From Acidovorax sp. GW101-3H11 (GTDB lineage: Bacteria > Pseudomonadota > Gammaproteobacteria > Burkholderiales > Burkholderiaceae_C), in NCBI RefSeq assembly GCF_001633105.1, contig NZ_LUKZ01000009.1:1-48302 (forward strand): DNA of 48,302 bases, in the 5' to 3' direction. Positions 10,655 through 18,100 of this stretch are shown one piece after another. Below the pieces are notes generated by a model. The model searched no databases. It was not told the DNA's origin and saw only the letters and a list, made by a program, of their open reading frames with translations. The position numbers and the translations under genes are program-made. The first letter of the stretch is position 1, and each line of letters opens with the position of its first letter.

Positions 10655-11230
10655 TTAAAACCAGGGCACGGTCGCTTCGTGCCCCAGACCATAGGCGTTG
10701 AAGGCTCCCGCCACCGCCTGCTGCTGCAGCGGGCCGTGCTCCACGCACAGGCAAAACGGCTGGCCCGTGCTGCTGCTGCGCAGTTGCACAAACGGCAGGT
10801 CGGGGCGGCGCTCCACCGTGTCAGGGATGGCGGCTGCGGCCTGCTCGGTGGTTTCGCCCTTGCGCTGTATGCGGCGGCGGCGCAGCCGGTCTACGTTGGT
10901 CTTGAACTGGCGGCGGCGCACGGTGCGATGCTGTGCGTTGGCGGGCACTGGCAGCAGCTCGCCCGCCTGCGTGTGGTCGCGCATGCCTTTGAGCCAGTCT
11001 TGCCCCGTCAGGCGTTGCAGTGCTTCGGGTGTGCCGTGCAGGCGCAGCACCGCGCCCAAGGTGCGCTTTGTCAGCGGCTGGCTAACGTGCTGCGGGTAGC
11101 TCACGCCAATGTCGGTGATCTGCCCCAGCACCAGCGCGCGGTGCAGCTTGGCCACCAGCGCGCCCAGCAGGTGCGCGTGGCTGAACTCCGGATCGGGCAG
11201 CAGGGTGATGTCGATGTAGTGCGTGGTCAT
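10655..11230 (-). CDS. cas6f: Cas6f (Csy4), pre-crRNA endoribonuclease
   Basis: Cas6f cuts the repeat at the 3' base of its stem-loop and stays bound to the crRNA 3' hairpin as the head of the Csy complex. The ATG at 11230 gives 191 residues, starting MTTHYIDITLLPDPEF as in the Csy4 family; an upstream extension to 11272 has no family support. His30 in AKLHRALV corresponds to the catalytic His29 of the Pseudomonas enzyme. The Arg-rich helix RRRQFKTNVDRLRRRRIQRK is the RNA-groove-binding element, and the C-terminus VPWF is family-typical. It is the last gene of the csy operon, 13 bp after the csy3 stop, and the array leader follows directly. Confidence 0.95.
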   Translation of the reverse strand: MTTHYIDITLLPDPEFSHAHLLGALVAKLHRALVLGQITDIGVSYPQHVSQPLTKRTLGAVLRLHGTPEALQRLTGQDWLKGMRDHTQAGELLPVPANAQHRTVRRRQFKTNVDRLRRRRIQRKGETTEQAAAAIPDTVERRPDLPFVQLRSSSTGQPFCLCVEHGPLQQQAVAGAFNAYGLGHEATVPWF

Positions 11231-11243
11231 GGGGCCTCGCGCA

Positions 11244-12269
11244 TCAGCTGGCGTCGCCAAACACGCCGCCACGGATCAGCACCGCCATCACAAAGTGCTG
11301 CTGCTCCAAGGGCGGCACCTGGTCTTTCAGCAGCCAGTTGTCCAGCAGGGTATAAAAGTCCAGCTTTTGCTTGGGCTGGCGGTAGGCCTTGCCTTGGGTG
11401 GTGACAGAGCCGTAGGGCTCCACCGCGATGGGGCCCAGTTCGTCGGCGCCTTCGTACCAGGTGTCGATGGTGCGGATGGCGTTGCCGATCTTTTGCGAGT
11501 GGATGGCGGCCACGCCGTCCACGTGGTACAGCGTTTTGCTTTTGCCTGCGCTGCCTTTGTCCAGGATCAGCTCTTGCGATGGAAACACCTCTTGCCCCGC
11601 ACCCTGGCGCACAAAGGCCGTCACGCGCAGCAGCACATGCTGTGACCCGGCCAACCCGGCGGCAATGGCCTGGCCCAGCTCGTTCAAGCCTTTTGTTTCT
11701 GTATTGATAGCGCCTACCGCCCGTGTATTGAGCGCCAGGGCATCAAAAGACCATGTATTTGCGGCCTGCCCGTTTTGCATCTGCTCCACAGTTACCGCTA
11801 CTTGCTCGGCCCCTGCGCGGTTGCGCCACAAGAAGCGGCCATTGGCCAGGTTGGCCGCGTAGCGCCGGGCCAGTTCGCCAAAGCCGTGCTGCTGCACATA
11901 GCCTTGCACCGTCGCCAGCAGCTTGGCTTGGTAGGCCGCGCTGTTGCAGGCCGATGGTGTGCCCGCGCCGCCCAGCACGCGCAGCGTGAACTGCACTTTG
12001 AGTGTGTCGGCTTCTGCGGGCAGGGCGGACACGTCCACCGTTTGCAGGTTGGGGTTCTCGATGGCGGCGTCCAGCTTGGCGGGGTCTTGGTCTTTGGCCT
12101 TGAGGCGATTGCTGATGGTGCCGCGCACAGATTTTTCGCGGACAGTGACGGGCTGCCAAGCGTGTGATTGAGCGCGGTCGTCCCAGCGGCCGGCGTGGAA
12201 CACGGCGTCGGATGGGTCCAGCTTGCGTTCAAAGGCCAGGACGGAGGCGGTGGTGAGTTTTTCGGTCAC
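11244..12269 (-). CDS. csy3: Cas7f (Csy3), Cascade backbone subunit
   Basis: Csy3 polymerises along the crRNA spacer, normally six copies per 32-nt guide, and flips out every sixth base. The protein has 341 residues, the usual Csy3 length, and begins [20 protein letters not shown]. The start is GTG, preceded by GAGAG about 10 bp upstream. It sits between csy2 and cas6f with short gaps, in one operon. Residues coded by 11691-11750 fall in a copy of the dispersed palindromic repeat seen elsewhere in the window, an in-frame insertion or co-opted segment. No catalytic residues are expected. Confidence 0.95.
   Translation of the reverse strand: MTEKLTTASVLAFERKLDPSDAVFHAGRWDDRAQSHAWQPVTVREKSVRGTISNRLKAKDQDPAKLDAAIENPNLQTVDVSALPAEADTLKVQFTLRVLGGAGTPSACNSAAYQAKLLATVQGYVQQHGFGELARRYAANLANGRFLWRNRAGAEQVAVTVEQMQNGQAANTWSFDALALNTRAVGAINTETKGLNELGQAIAAGLAGSQHVLLRVTAFVRQGAGQEVFPSQELILDKGSAGKSKTLYHVDGVAAIHSQKIGNAIRTIDTWYEGADELGPIAVEPYGSVTTQGKAYRQPKQKLDFYTLLDNWLLKDQVPPLEQQHFVMAVLIRGGVFGDAS
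11691..11750 (+). repeat. Dispersed palindromic repeat copy inside csy3
   Basis: GTATTGATAGCGCCTACCGC followed by a GAGCGCCAGGGCATCAAAAG segment resembles the other copies in this window (see rbsA, cas2-3, cca). It is read through in frame by csy3. Confidence 0.4.
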
Positions 12270-12325
12270 GGTGTCAATCTCTCAAAAATAGGTGTGTTGA
12301 ATGCGAAGGGGCAGGCGCGTGGGGC

Positions 12326-13414
12326 TCAGGTGTATGCATAGGCCTCGTCGTCGTCCCATTCGTCCAGCGTGTCGATGGTGGGGTGGCCGTCTGCGCCAGC
12401 GTCTTCCGCCTTGGCGGGTTGGTAGCCATTGCGGCAGCGGTACAGGCCCCGCTCTGCGTTGGCTTCGGCATGCCACAGCAACTGGCCCAGGTGCGTCAGG
12501 CGGTGCGGGCTGATCCACTCGCCCAGCGCATAGACCGATTCCACAAACCGCATGGGCACCGTGGCATCGCGTGCATTGCGCACGGTGCCTGGGGCGTGCG
12601 TGGGCGTGAGCGCGGCATAGCCCACCGGAATGGGCACCACCCAGCCGCTGCCTTTGGGCCGCCGTGGGTCGGCCCATGGCACCTGTCCGTCCGGCGCAGG
12701 CACGCCACTGTCGGGCAACACAGGCGCGTAGTTGAAGCGGGCTGCGTGCAGCAAAGCGTCCAGCAGCGTGGCGTCGGGCTGCGTGGTACGCAGGTCCTGC
12801 AGGCGTTGGGCCAGAAGGTCTTCACGCCCCACCAGGGCAAAGCCCGGCAGCCACTGCCGCCGCCATTGGCGAAACTCCTTCTCTGCCGCCACAGGGTCTT
12901 CGGGCACGACGGCCATCCAGGGCCGCACGCGCTTGCCCGGCACCGGGCGCGATGGCAGCAGGCTGCCGCCCGCCACGCGCATGCCCGCCAGGATGTGGCC
13001 TGCTTTCGCAGCCCATTCGTCCAGCTGTGCCTGGTTGCCTTGCACCAGCGCCGCCGGGGTGCCGGGCGTGCGCCTTTCTGACACGGCCAGCACCAGCGTG
13101 ATCTGCAGGTGCATGCGGCCTTCTTCGACGATGGCGGCGGTGCTGCCGTCTTTGTCCACCGGGTTGCGCGTGAGGTTGAAGTTGCGCACATAGCCCTGCG
13201 TGACCTGCTCTTGATGGTGGTGACACACCACACCCACACCGTGTAGTTGCAGCGGTACGCCCGCCTGGGCGAGTTTGCGCTCTAGTGCCCACATCACACC
13301 CGTAAAGGCCGTGATGGACGGGAAGCCGTGCGTGAGTGGGCTGGCAATCGCGTTGGCGTTCTGAATGCGCAGGTGGGGCAGTACGAGGATGGCTTGGGGT
13401 TGCTCCGGGCTCAT
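12326..13414 (-). CDS. csy2: Cas5f (Csy2), crRNA 5'-handle binding subunit
   Basis: Csy2 pairs with Csy1 at the Cascade tail and holds the 8-nt crRNA 5' handle. The 362-residue protein starts MSPEQPQAILVLPHLRIQNA and continues with the NAIASPLTHGFPS motif typical of Csy2 (RAMP-like fold). Its ATG overlaps the csy1 stop as ATGA at 13411-13414, indicating translational coupling. The end near 12326 leaves a 57-bp gap to csy3 that carries the csy3 ribosome-binding site. The length is slightly above the family average; no frameshift is seen. Confidence 0.95.
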   Translation of the reverse strand: MSPEQPQAILVLPHLRIQNANAIASPLTHGFPSITAFTGVMWALERKLAQAGVPLQLHGVGVVCHHHQEQVTQGYVRNFNLTRNPVDKDGSTAAIVEEGRMHLQITLVLAVSERRTPGTPAALVQGNQAQLDEWAAKAGHILAGMRVAGGSLLPSRPVPGKRVRPWMAVVPEDPVAAEKEFRQWRRQWLPGFALVGREDLLAQRLQDLRTTQPDATLLDALLHAARFNYAPVLPDSGVPAPDGQVPWADPRRPKGSGWVVPIPVGYAALTPTHAPGTVRNARDATVPMRFVESVYALGEWISPHRLTHLGQLLWHAEANAERGLYRCRNGYQPAKAEDAGADGHPTIDTLDEWDDDEAYAYT

Positions 13415-14817
13415 GGGTTCTCCTCCCGCAGTGCCAACGGTTCCGCATGTGTTTTGCGAATGGGGATGTAGTGCGGCGTACCCAGCTTGTCGCGCAATTC
13501 GCGCAACTGCTGCTTGAATCCATCGTCGTCAGTCAGAAACACCTTCTTCCACTCGCGTGCTTCGGCATCACCCATTGGCAGCTTGCCGCGCAGTTGCGCG
13601 TTGAGCCAGTTGCCGAACGCTTTGCCGATGGCTGCCGGCCAATCCGTGTACTGCCAGTCATGTGCAAACTGTGCCTCTTCGGGTATCTCTGCGCGCAGAG
13701 GGTCCAGCCAAAGCGCCTCTTCGTAGATCAGCTCTTTAAAGCGCTCGTCATCCCGGCTCCAGCCTGGTGGCAGGATCTGTTGCAACTCGGCAGCCAGCGA
13801 TACCAGCTCGTCCACCAGCGCGTCGAGCAGTTCCTCGCGCCGCTCACGGGTGGCCAGTTTGGCATCGGGGTCGGACTCCAAAAACACCCGCAGCGCCCGC
13901 ACGGTACGGCGCACCTCGGGCCGGGCAATGAACAGTCGGTCAAACACCGAAGTGGCATGCACCGGCAGCCGCACCGCACTGGCCTTCCACTGCGGTGGCA
14001 GCGATGACAGCAGGTAGTTCACGCCCCGGCGCTCGCTGTTGAGCTGGCTGATGTTCTGCGGCTTGGTGCCGCCCATGTTCTGCACGGCCAGGCCGGGGTA
14101 GTCGTGGAACACGCCGTCATGCATCTTGCGCTCGCGCCGCGCTTGGCGGGCGGCCTTGTTGGTCTCGCCAAAGCGGTCTTCCTGCAGCTGGGCATGCACC
14201 GCATGCGCCAGTGATGTGGCGTACAGCGGGGCCAGCAGGGTGTAGTGTGCGTCGTCGCAGGCATCACTTCCCGTGAGCCAGTAGAGCTGCTTGGCCAGCG
14301 TGTGACTGCTGGGGCCTTCAGCGCGGGGCTGGGTGAGGGACACAAAGGCATCGCGCAGCGCCTGCGCTTGTGCCTGGTCTGCATGCAGGGCAGCCAGCGC
14401 GTCCGCATCGTGCGCCAGCAGGGCAGCGAGCAAGCTGCGGCCGCTCACTTCGAGCTTGAGCAGCTTGTACACATCCAGCGCAGCAGCGTTCCCCACTACG
14501 TCGCCCACAAAGCGCTCACCCAATGCGTGGCTGCCCAGCTCGGCCAGCGAGGGCAGGGTGCGGGGCTCCACATAAAAATTGGTGCCCCGCGCATCGGGGT
14601 GAATGGGTTTGAGGGAGTGGGTGACGGCCTGGATTTGTTCCACGCGCTTGGCAGCGTTGGCTAGCCATACATCATGGGCGAACGAGGCAATAACCTCGTC
14701 GCGTTGAGGATCGTCAGGCTTGAGCTTGTCGAGTTTGGCTTGCAGCCGCTCTTGCAAGAAGGCGCTGATAGCCGCTCGGTAGCCCGCCTTGCCACCTGTT
14801 GCAGGGGCTTCAGACAT
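13411..14817 (-). CDS. csy1: Cas8f (Csy1), Cascade large subunit
   Basis: Csy1 is the I-F large subunit that recognises the CC PAM and helps hold the 5' handle. The protein has 468 residues (MSEAPATGGKAGYRAAISAF...), a little longer than typical Csy1. It contains the family segments FLQERLQAKLDKL near the N-terminus and NISQLNSERRGVNYLLSSLP in the middle. The ATG at 14817 has AAAGG about 8 bp upstream. It is the first gene of the csy1-csy2-csy3-cas6f block. The 369 bp upstream hold the mini-CRISPR and small-ORF module, so its transcription probably depends on that region. Confidence 0.95.
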   Translation of the reverse strand: MSEAPATGGKAGYRAAISAFLQERLQAKLDKLKPDDPQRDEVIASFAHDVWLANAAKRVEQIQAVTHSLKPIHPDARGTNFYVEPRTLPSLAELGSHALGERFVGDVVGNAAALDVYKLLKLEVSGRSLLAALLAHDADALAALHADQAQAQALRDAFVSLTQPRAEGPSSHTLAKQLYWLTGSDACDDAHYTLLAPLYATSLAHAVHAQLQEDRFGETNKAARQARRERKMHDGVFHDYPGLAVQNMGGTKPQNISQLNSERRGVNYLLSSLPPQWKASAVRLPVHATSVFDRLFIARPEVRRTVRALRVFLESDPDAKLATRERREELLDALVDELVSLAAELQQILPPGWSRDDERFKELIYEEALWLDPLRAEIPEEAQFAHDWQYTDWPAAIGKAFGNWLNAQLRGKLPMGDAEAREWKKVFLTDDDGFKQQLRELRDKLGTPHYIPIRKTHAEPLALREENP

Positions 14818-14847
14818 GGGAATACCTTTCCGAAAGGGTTGGAAGCT

Positions 14848-14883
14848 AAAATTCCCCGGTCAGCACAGAACCAACCGGGGAAT
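14848..14883 (-). terminator. Hairpin with T-tract between the small ORF and csy1
   Basis: On the minus strand ATTCCCCGGT and ACCGGGGAAT form a perfect 10-bp stem around a 13-nt loop, followed by TTT. It lies 30 bp before the csy1 ATG. It could end the short creT-like transcript or act as an attenuator controlling read-through into csy1. The T-tract is short and the loop large, so partial termination is likelier than full. Confidence 0.55.
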
Positions 14884-14902
14884 GGGTGTGGACGGCAAAC
14901 CG

Positions 14903-14938
14903 TCACAGGACTAATAAGATCATGTGGTTGTAATGCAC
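14903..14938 (-). CDS. CreT-like micro-ORF (11 codons, tandem TTA), candidate RNA toxin
   Basis: A GTG-started frame encodes MHYNHMILLVL and stops with TGA. Upstream lies an unusually strong doubled Shine-Dalgarno: AAGGAGG (14949-14943) four bases before the GTG, and AGGAG a few bases further. Codons 8 and 9 are TTA-TTA, expected to be among the rarest codons in such a GC-rich genome. CreT toxins of CreTA modules are tiny ORFs with strong SD sites that trap rare tRNAs through tandem rare codons, so this is a candidate working by sequestering tRNA-Leu(UAA). It is followed by GACGG-TTTG-CCGTC and a terminator-like hairpin. A TTG-started frame two bases upstream is an alternative. Function is inferred from architecture only. 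Confidence 0.5.
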   Translation of the reverse strand: MHYNHMILLVL

Positions 14939-14982
14939 AACGCCTCCTTTCTCCTGGTGCCTGCCCGGCACGTTGCTGAATC

Positions 14983-15020
14983 AACCGTGGTGCAAGTACC
15001 AGTTGCACCACGGTTTTTTT
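14983..15020. other. Perfect 13-bp stem-loop upstream of the micro-ORF
   Basis: AACCGTGGTGCAA (14983-14995) pairs with TTGCACCACGGTT (15003-15015) around a 7-nt loop. On the plus strand it is followed by a T-run to 15020 and would be a textbook terminator. On the minus strand it falls near the predicted start of the transcript from the -35 at 15045-15040 and would form a protective 5' hairpin on the creT-like RNA. Both roles are possible. Confidence 0.7.
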
Positions 15021-15037
15021 CGTTGCTTGAAATTGAA

Positions 15038-15064
15038 CCAGTCAACTTGAAAATTTTGACGTAG
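15038..15064 (+). promoter_or_regulatory. Target site of the mini-CRISPR RNA over a promoter -35
   Basis: The PAM CC (15038-15039) is followed by AGTCAACTTGAAAATTTTG. Against the mini-CRISPR spacer (from 15141: AGTCAGCTAGACAATTTGG) positions 1-5, 7-8, 10-11, 13-17 and 19 match; 6, 9, 12 and 18 do not. Positions 22, 23 and 25 also match; 24 does not. On the minus strand the site contains TTGACT (15045-15040), a near-consensus -35 pointing to the micro-ORF and csy1. The matching -10 is weak (CGAAAA, spacing 17), so the promoter itself is less certain than the target match. Confidence 0.8.
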
Positions 15065-15101
15065 TAAAAGGGGGCGATGTTGGCCAATGATAAGAGCAGC
15101 G

Positions 15102-15110
15102 TGCTATCTT
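15102..15110 (+). promoter_or_regulatory. Extended -10 promoter of the mini-CRISPR RNA
   Basis: TG-C-TATCTT is an extended -10 element (TGn plus a 4/6 match to TATAAT). TTGGCC at 15080-15085 is a poor -35 at 19-bp spacing. The predicted start, about seven bases downstream, falls at or just inside the first degenerate repeat, as needed for a short crRNA-like transcript. Confidence 0.55.
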
Positions 15111-15112
15111 TG

Positions 15113-15193
15113 CAACACCTGCTGAAAAGCAGCTCAGAAAAGTCAGCTAGACAATTTGGCTGTCGATCCACTGCCGCATAGGCAGCTCAGGCT
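15113..15193 (+). ncRNA. creA: Degenerate mini-CRISPR (CreA/CreR-like crRNA-like RNA)
   Basis: Two I-F repeat relatives flank one short spacer, in crRNA orientation on the plus strand. Repeat 1 (15113-15140) is degenerate but keeps GCAGCTCAGAAA at its 3' end, so the 8-nt handle CTCAGAAA is exact. Its stem is CTGCT-GAAA-AGCAG. Repeat 2 keeps 22 bases identical to the array repeat (15169-15190), including CTGCC-GCATA-GGCAG and the Cas6f cut site. The spacer is about 25 nt (15141-15165), shorter than the array's 32. Repeat 2 overlaps the cas2-3 stop codon on the other strand (15187-15189). The module is separate from the main array. A role in guiding the Csy complex to the promoter at 15038-15064 is inferred. 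Confidence 0.8.
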
Positions 15194-18100
15194 TTCTTGC
15201 TAAAGCCCAAGCGCTCATCCCACCGCCAGCCCGCCTGCGATTCAGGCAGGCTGGCGGTGGCATAGCGTTCTGCGCAGTGCTCCAGCGACAAACCCTGCGC
15301 TTGCGCCAGTGCAGTCAGTTCTTCCATCAAGCCCACCTGCGGCCAGGGCGATACGCTGGGTGATGCCAGTTGCGCTGCGGGCACGGGGTGGCACAGGCTT
15401 TGGTGGATGGGTACATAGAGCTTTTCGTAGCGCCGTTCTCCGTCTTGTACGCGGTGCAGCAACAGCGTTTCTGCCTCTTCGTCCGGCAGCAGGGCCACGT
15501 CGTCGCGTTTCTGATCGTCCTGGCGAAAGCGCTGGAACTGCGGCAGCAGGCCGGTCAGCCACAGCTGACTGTGGTGTGCCCAATGCAGGAAGGCAGCGCG
15601 CTCTGGGGCGGTGGTGTATTTGCTGGCTGCAGAGCGTTGCAACATGGCATCTCGCATGCGCTCGTGCTCCAGGTCGGCCCAATGGCGGCGGGGGTGGTAT
15701 TGCGCGGTGGCTACCTCAATGCGCGGTTGGGCATCCACCGCCCACGGCTCGGCGTCCTTGACCAATCGAGCTATCAGCTGGCGCAGGCTATGGCTGTGCA
15801 GGTAGAAGTTCTGTGAAGCGTCGCTCGACCCCGGCGGTTGCGGGTCCATTTCAAAGCCGGGTTTGCAAAACGCCGCTTTGCTCTTGTCTTTGAAGTGCCG
15901 CAGATTGCTGTCCAGCACCACCATGTTCACCCCACCCACAGCCCCAGGCCGGTGCCGGCGCACGCGCCCGGCCAGTTGGATGAGCGAGCGCATGGACGAG
16001 GGCTCGACTACGGCCCAGTCGTAGTCGTGGTCGCGGCCCACTTCGGTCACGGGACTGCCCAGCACGATGAACAGGTGGTGGGGCTCGGGGTGGGCGTCGA
16101 TCAGGGAGCGCAGGGCGGGGCGTTGTAGCGCTGGGTCGTGATCGTCTTTGGCTCCCCGGCGGTTGAGCAGGGTGTCCAGTTGCTGTTCGATGGCCGAGCG
16201 CAGCAGCAGGGGGAACTGCGAGTGGTACACGCACAGGTGGATGCGGACCTGGCCTTGCAGTTCTGGCGGCAGTGCGTCTGGCGCGTACATGGCCAGGGCC
16301 ACGTCGTACAGCGGGGCAATGTTGGCCATGCGGATGAGGCCCAGGCTCACGCGTTTGTCACTTTTGTCGGTGCTGTGGTTGTGGGGCTGCCGGTGAAGCT
16401 GCCACGCTTGCGCCAGTACCAAGCGGGCAAAGTCTTTGCGGCGCTCTGCTTCTTGCATGCCCTGCCAGGTGTCGGGCAGGGGCGCAATCTGCGCCAGCCG
16501 CCGCACCTCGGCCTGCTTCAGCTTGGCGACTCGCTTGTGTACGTACTGGCTGTGCGCTTCGCGGAAGGCGGCTGGGTCCGCACAGTCTTGCGTGGTCTGG
16601 TGGAATTCGTCGATCCACAGGCAGCAGATGTTCACAGGCTCGCTGGGCCGTTCGCTGCGGTGGCGCTGGTACACGGTTCGCCCGGCGCGGTAGGCCAGAA
16701 AGAGCCCTTCCACCAGCGCGGGCGGCAGCGTGGCCGATGACAACAGCACGCGGCTGCCCAGCAGGCCCGCCCAGTGCACCAGGCGGGTGAGGGCGGGCAG
16801 GTCGGCCATGTCAAAGTCGTCGGGCTCGTCCAGCACCAAGTCGCTGGTCAGAAGGCGCAGCATGGGCGCGATCTGGCGGCCACCGCGCAGGCTTTCGGTG
16901 GCGGGAGTGAGGTGGTCTACGGTGCACACCAGCAGGGGCGCGGCGATCAACGCGCGGGCCTTGACGTCATCGGTCAGGCGCTGCAGCAGCGGATGCTGGT
17001 CGTTGCCTTCGTAGAGCACGGTGCCCGCTTCATCCAGCAGCGACTGGCTGGATGCGGAGCCGGTGGCTTCGGCCTGTTGTTCCCAGTATTCAAACAACGC
17101 TCGGCTGGCCGCGCCACCGACCTGAATGGCCAGTTGCTCGTCATTCAACTGCAGGTCGTTCTGGAAGACGCGCCCAGTCTGCAACGTGAGCGTGCGCAGC
17201 CCCATGGCAAAGGCGCAGCGCATGCCGGTGGCAGGGTCAGCCAGTGCATTCATCACCCGGGCGTTACCCAATGTTTTGCCGCAGCCTGTGGAGGCCATGT
17301 TGACGATGAACGCGCCTTGCTGCGCTGTGCGGGTGCGCACGCTGGTGGCCAGGTCTGCAGCCTTGTCTTGCCAGGCAAAGCGTGGGTCAGCACTGCGTTT
17401 TTTGAGGGGCTTGTGGTTCTTGAGTGCGGGCAGGCTGTGCGTGAGGCTGGGCAGGGAGCGTGCGACCAGCGTGGCATGGGCCTGTACGCCCAGCAGGTGT
17501 TCATCCAGGGTTTGGATGAAAAGTGGGCTCTGGTGCTTGTCTATCAAGCGCGGGTAGCTATCGTTTTGATAGTGATTGCTGCGCGTGTTGGCGTACAGGG
17601 GGTAGTCTTCATTGAGATACTGCGCCCGCGCGGCTTTGTCTGTGACGCTGGAGTAGTGGTGATCGGCCAGCATGAGGCACAGGCGCGCGACGTGCATGGC
17701 AAACGGGTCGTGCAACACCGGTCCTTGGCCAGGGGCTTTCAATAGTTCCTGTAGCTTGCGTGCGTAGCGGGCGGCCTGTTTGCGCCAGGCGAGGGTGGTA
17801 ACAGGGAGCCCATGCGGGAAGCACCAGTGGGCTTGTTTGGTCTCTGTGTTGGCCTGCTCGCGCGGCTCGTTCCAGTCGGCGTTGATGCGCTGAAGCACAT
17901 CGTCCAGGGCGTTGGTGTTGACAAAGCTTGGGCGGGCGCCAAAGCGGCGGTAGGTGCGCCTGCTTTCCTCCATGTCCTCTGCATCAACGCCTTGTGCTTG
18001 TTCAACCGGCAGGCATGGCAGGCGGTGGTGGGTGAATACCAGCCATGCAACCGCTTGAGCCAGCGGCGGTAAGCGGGCGAACGGCAAGCGTTGCGAGGCT

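Noticed and set aside
10601..11404. A 267-codon plus-strand frame antisense to cas6f and the end of csy3
   Set aside because: It is a GC-rich antisense shadow with Ala/Arg/Gln-heavy composition; the minus-strand Csy4 and Csy3 motifs are clear.
14661..15011. A 116-codon minus-strand frame covering the csy1 start and its upstream region
   Set aside because: It overlaps the well-supported csy1 N-terminus in another frame and lacks any family match.
14983..15020. Plus-strand Rho-independent terminator of an unseen plus-strand gene
   Set aside because: No plus-strand gene or promoter was found to its left within the csy genes; kept as a hairpin of uncertain role, more likely the 5' end of the minus-strand small RNA.
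14920..15171. An 83-codon minus-strand frame starting MDRQPNCLADFSELL inside mini-CRISPR repeat 2
   Set aside because: It runs through the repeats, the promoter target and the hairpin, has no clear ribosome-binding site and no recognised similarity; the regulatory reading explains the region better.
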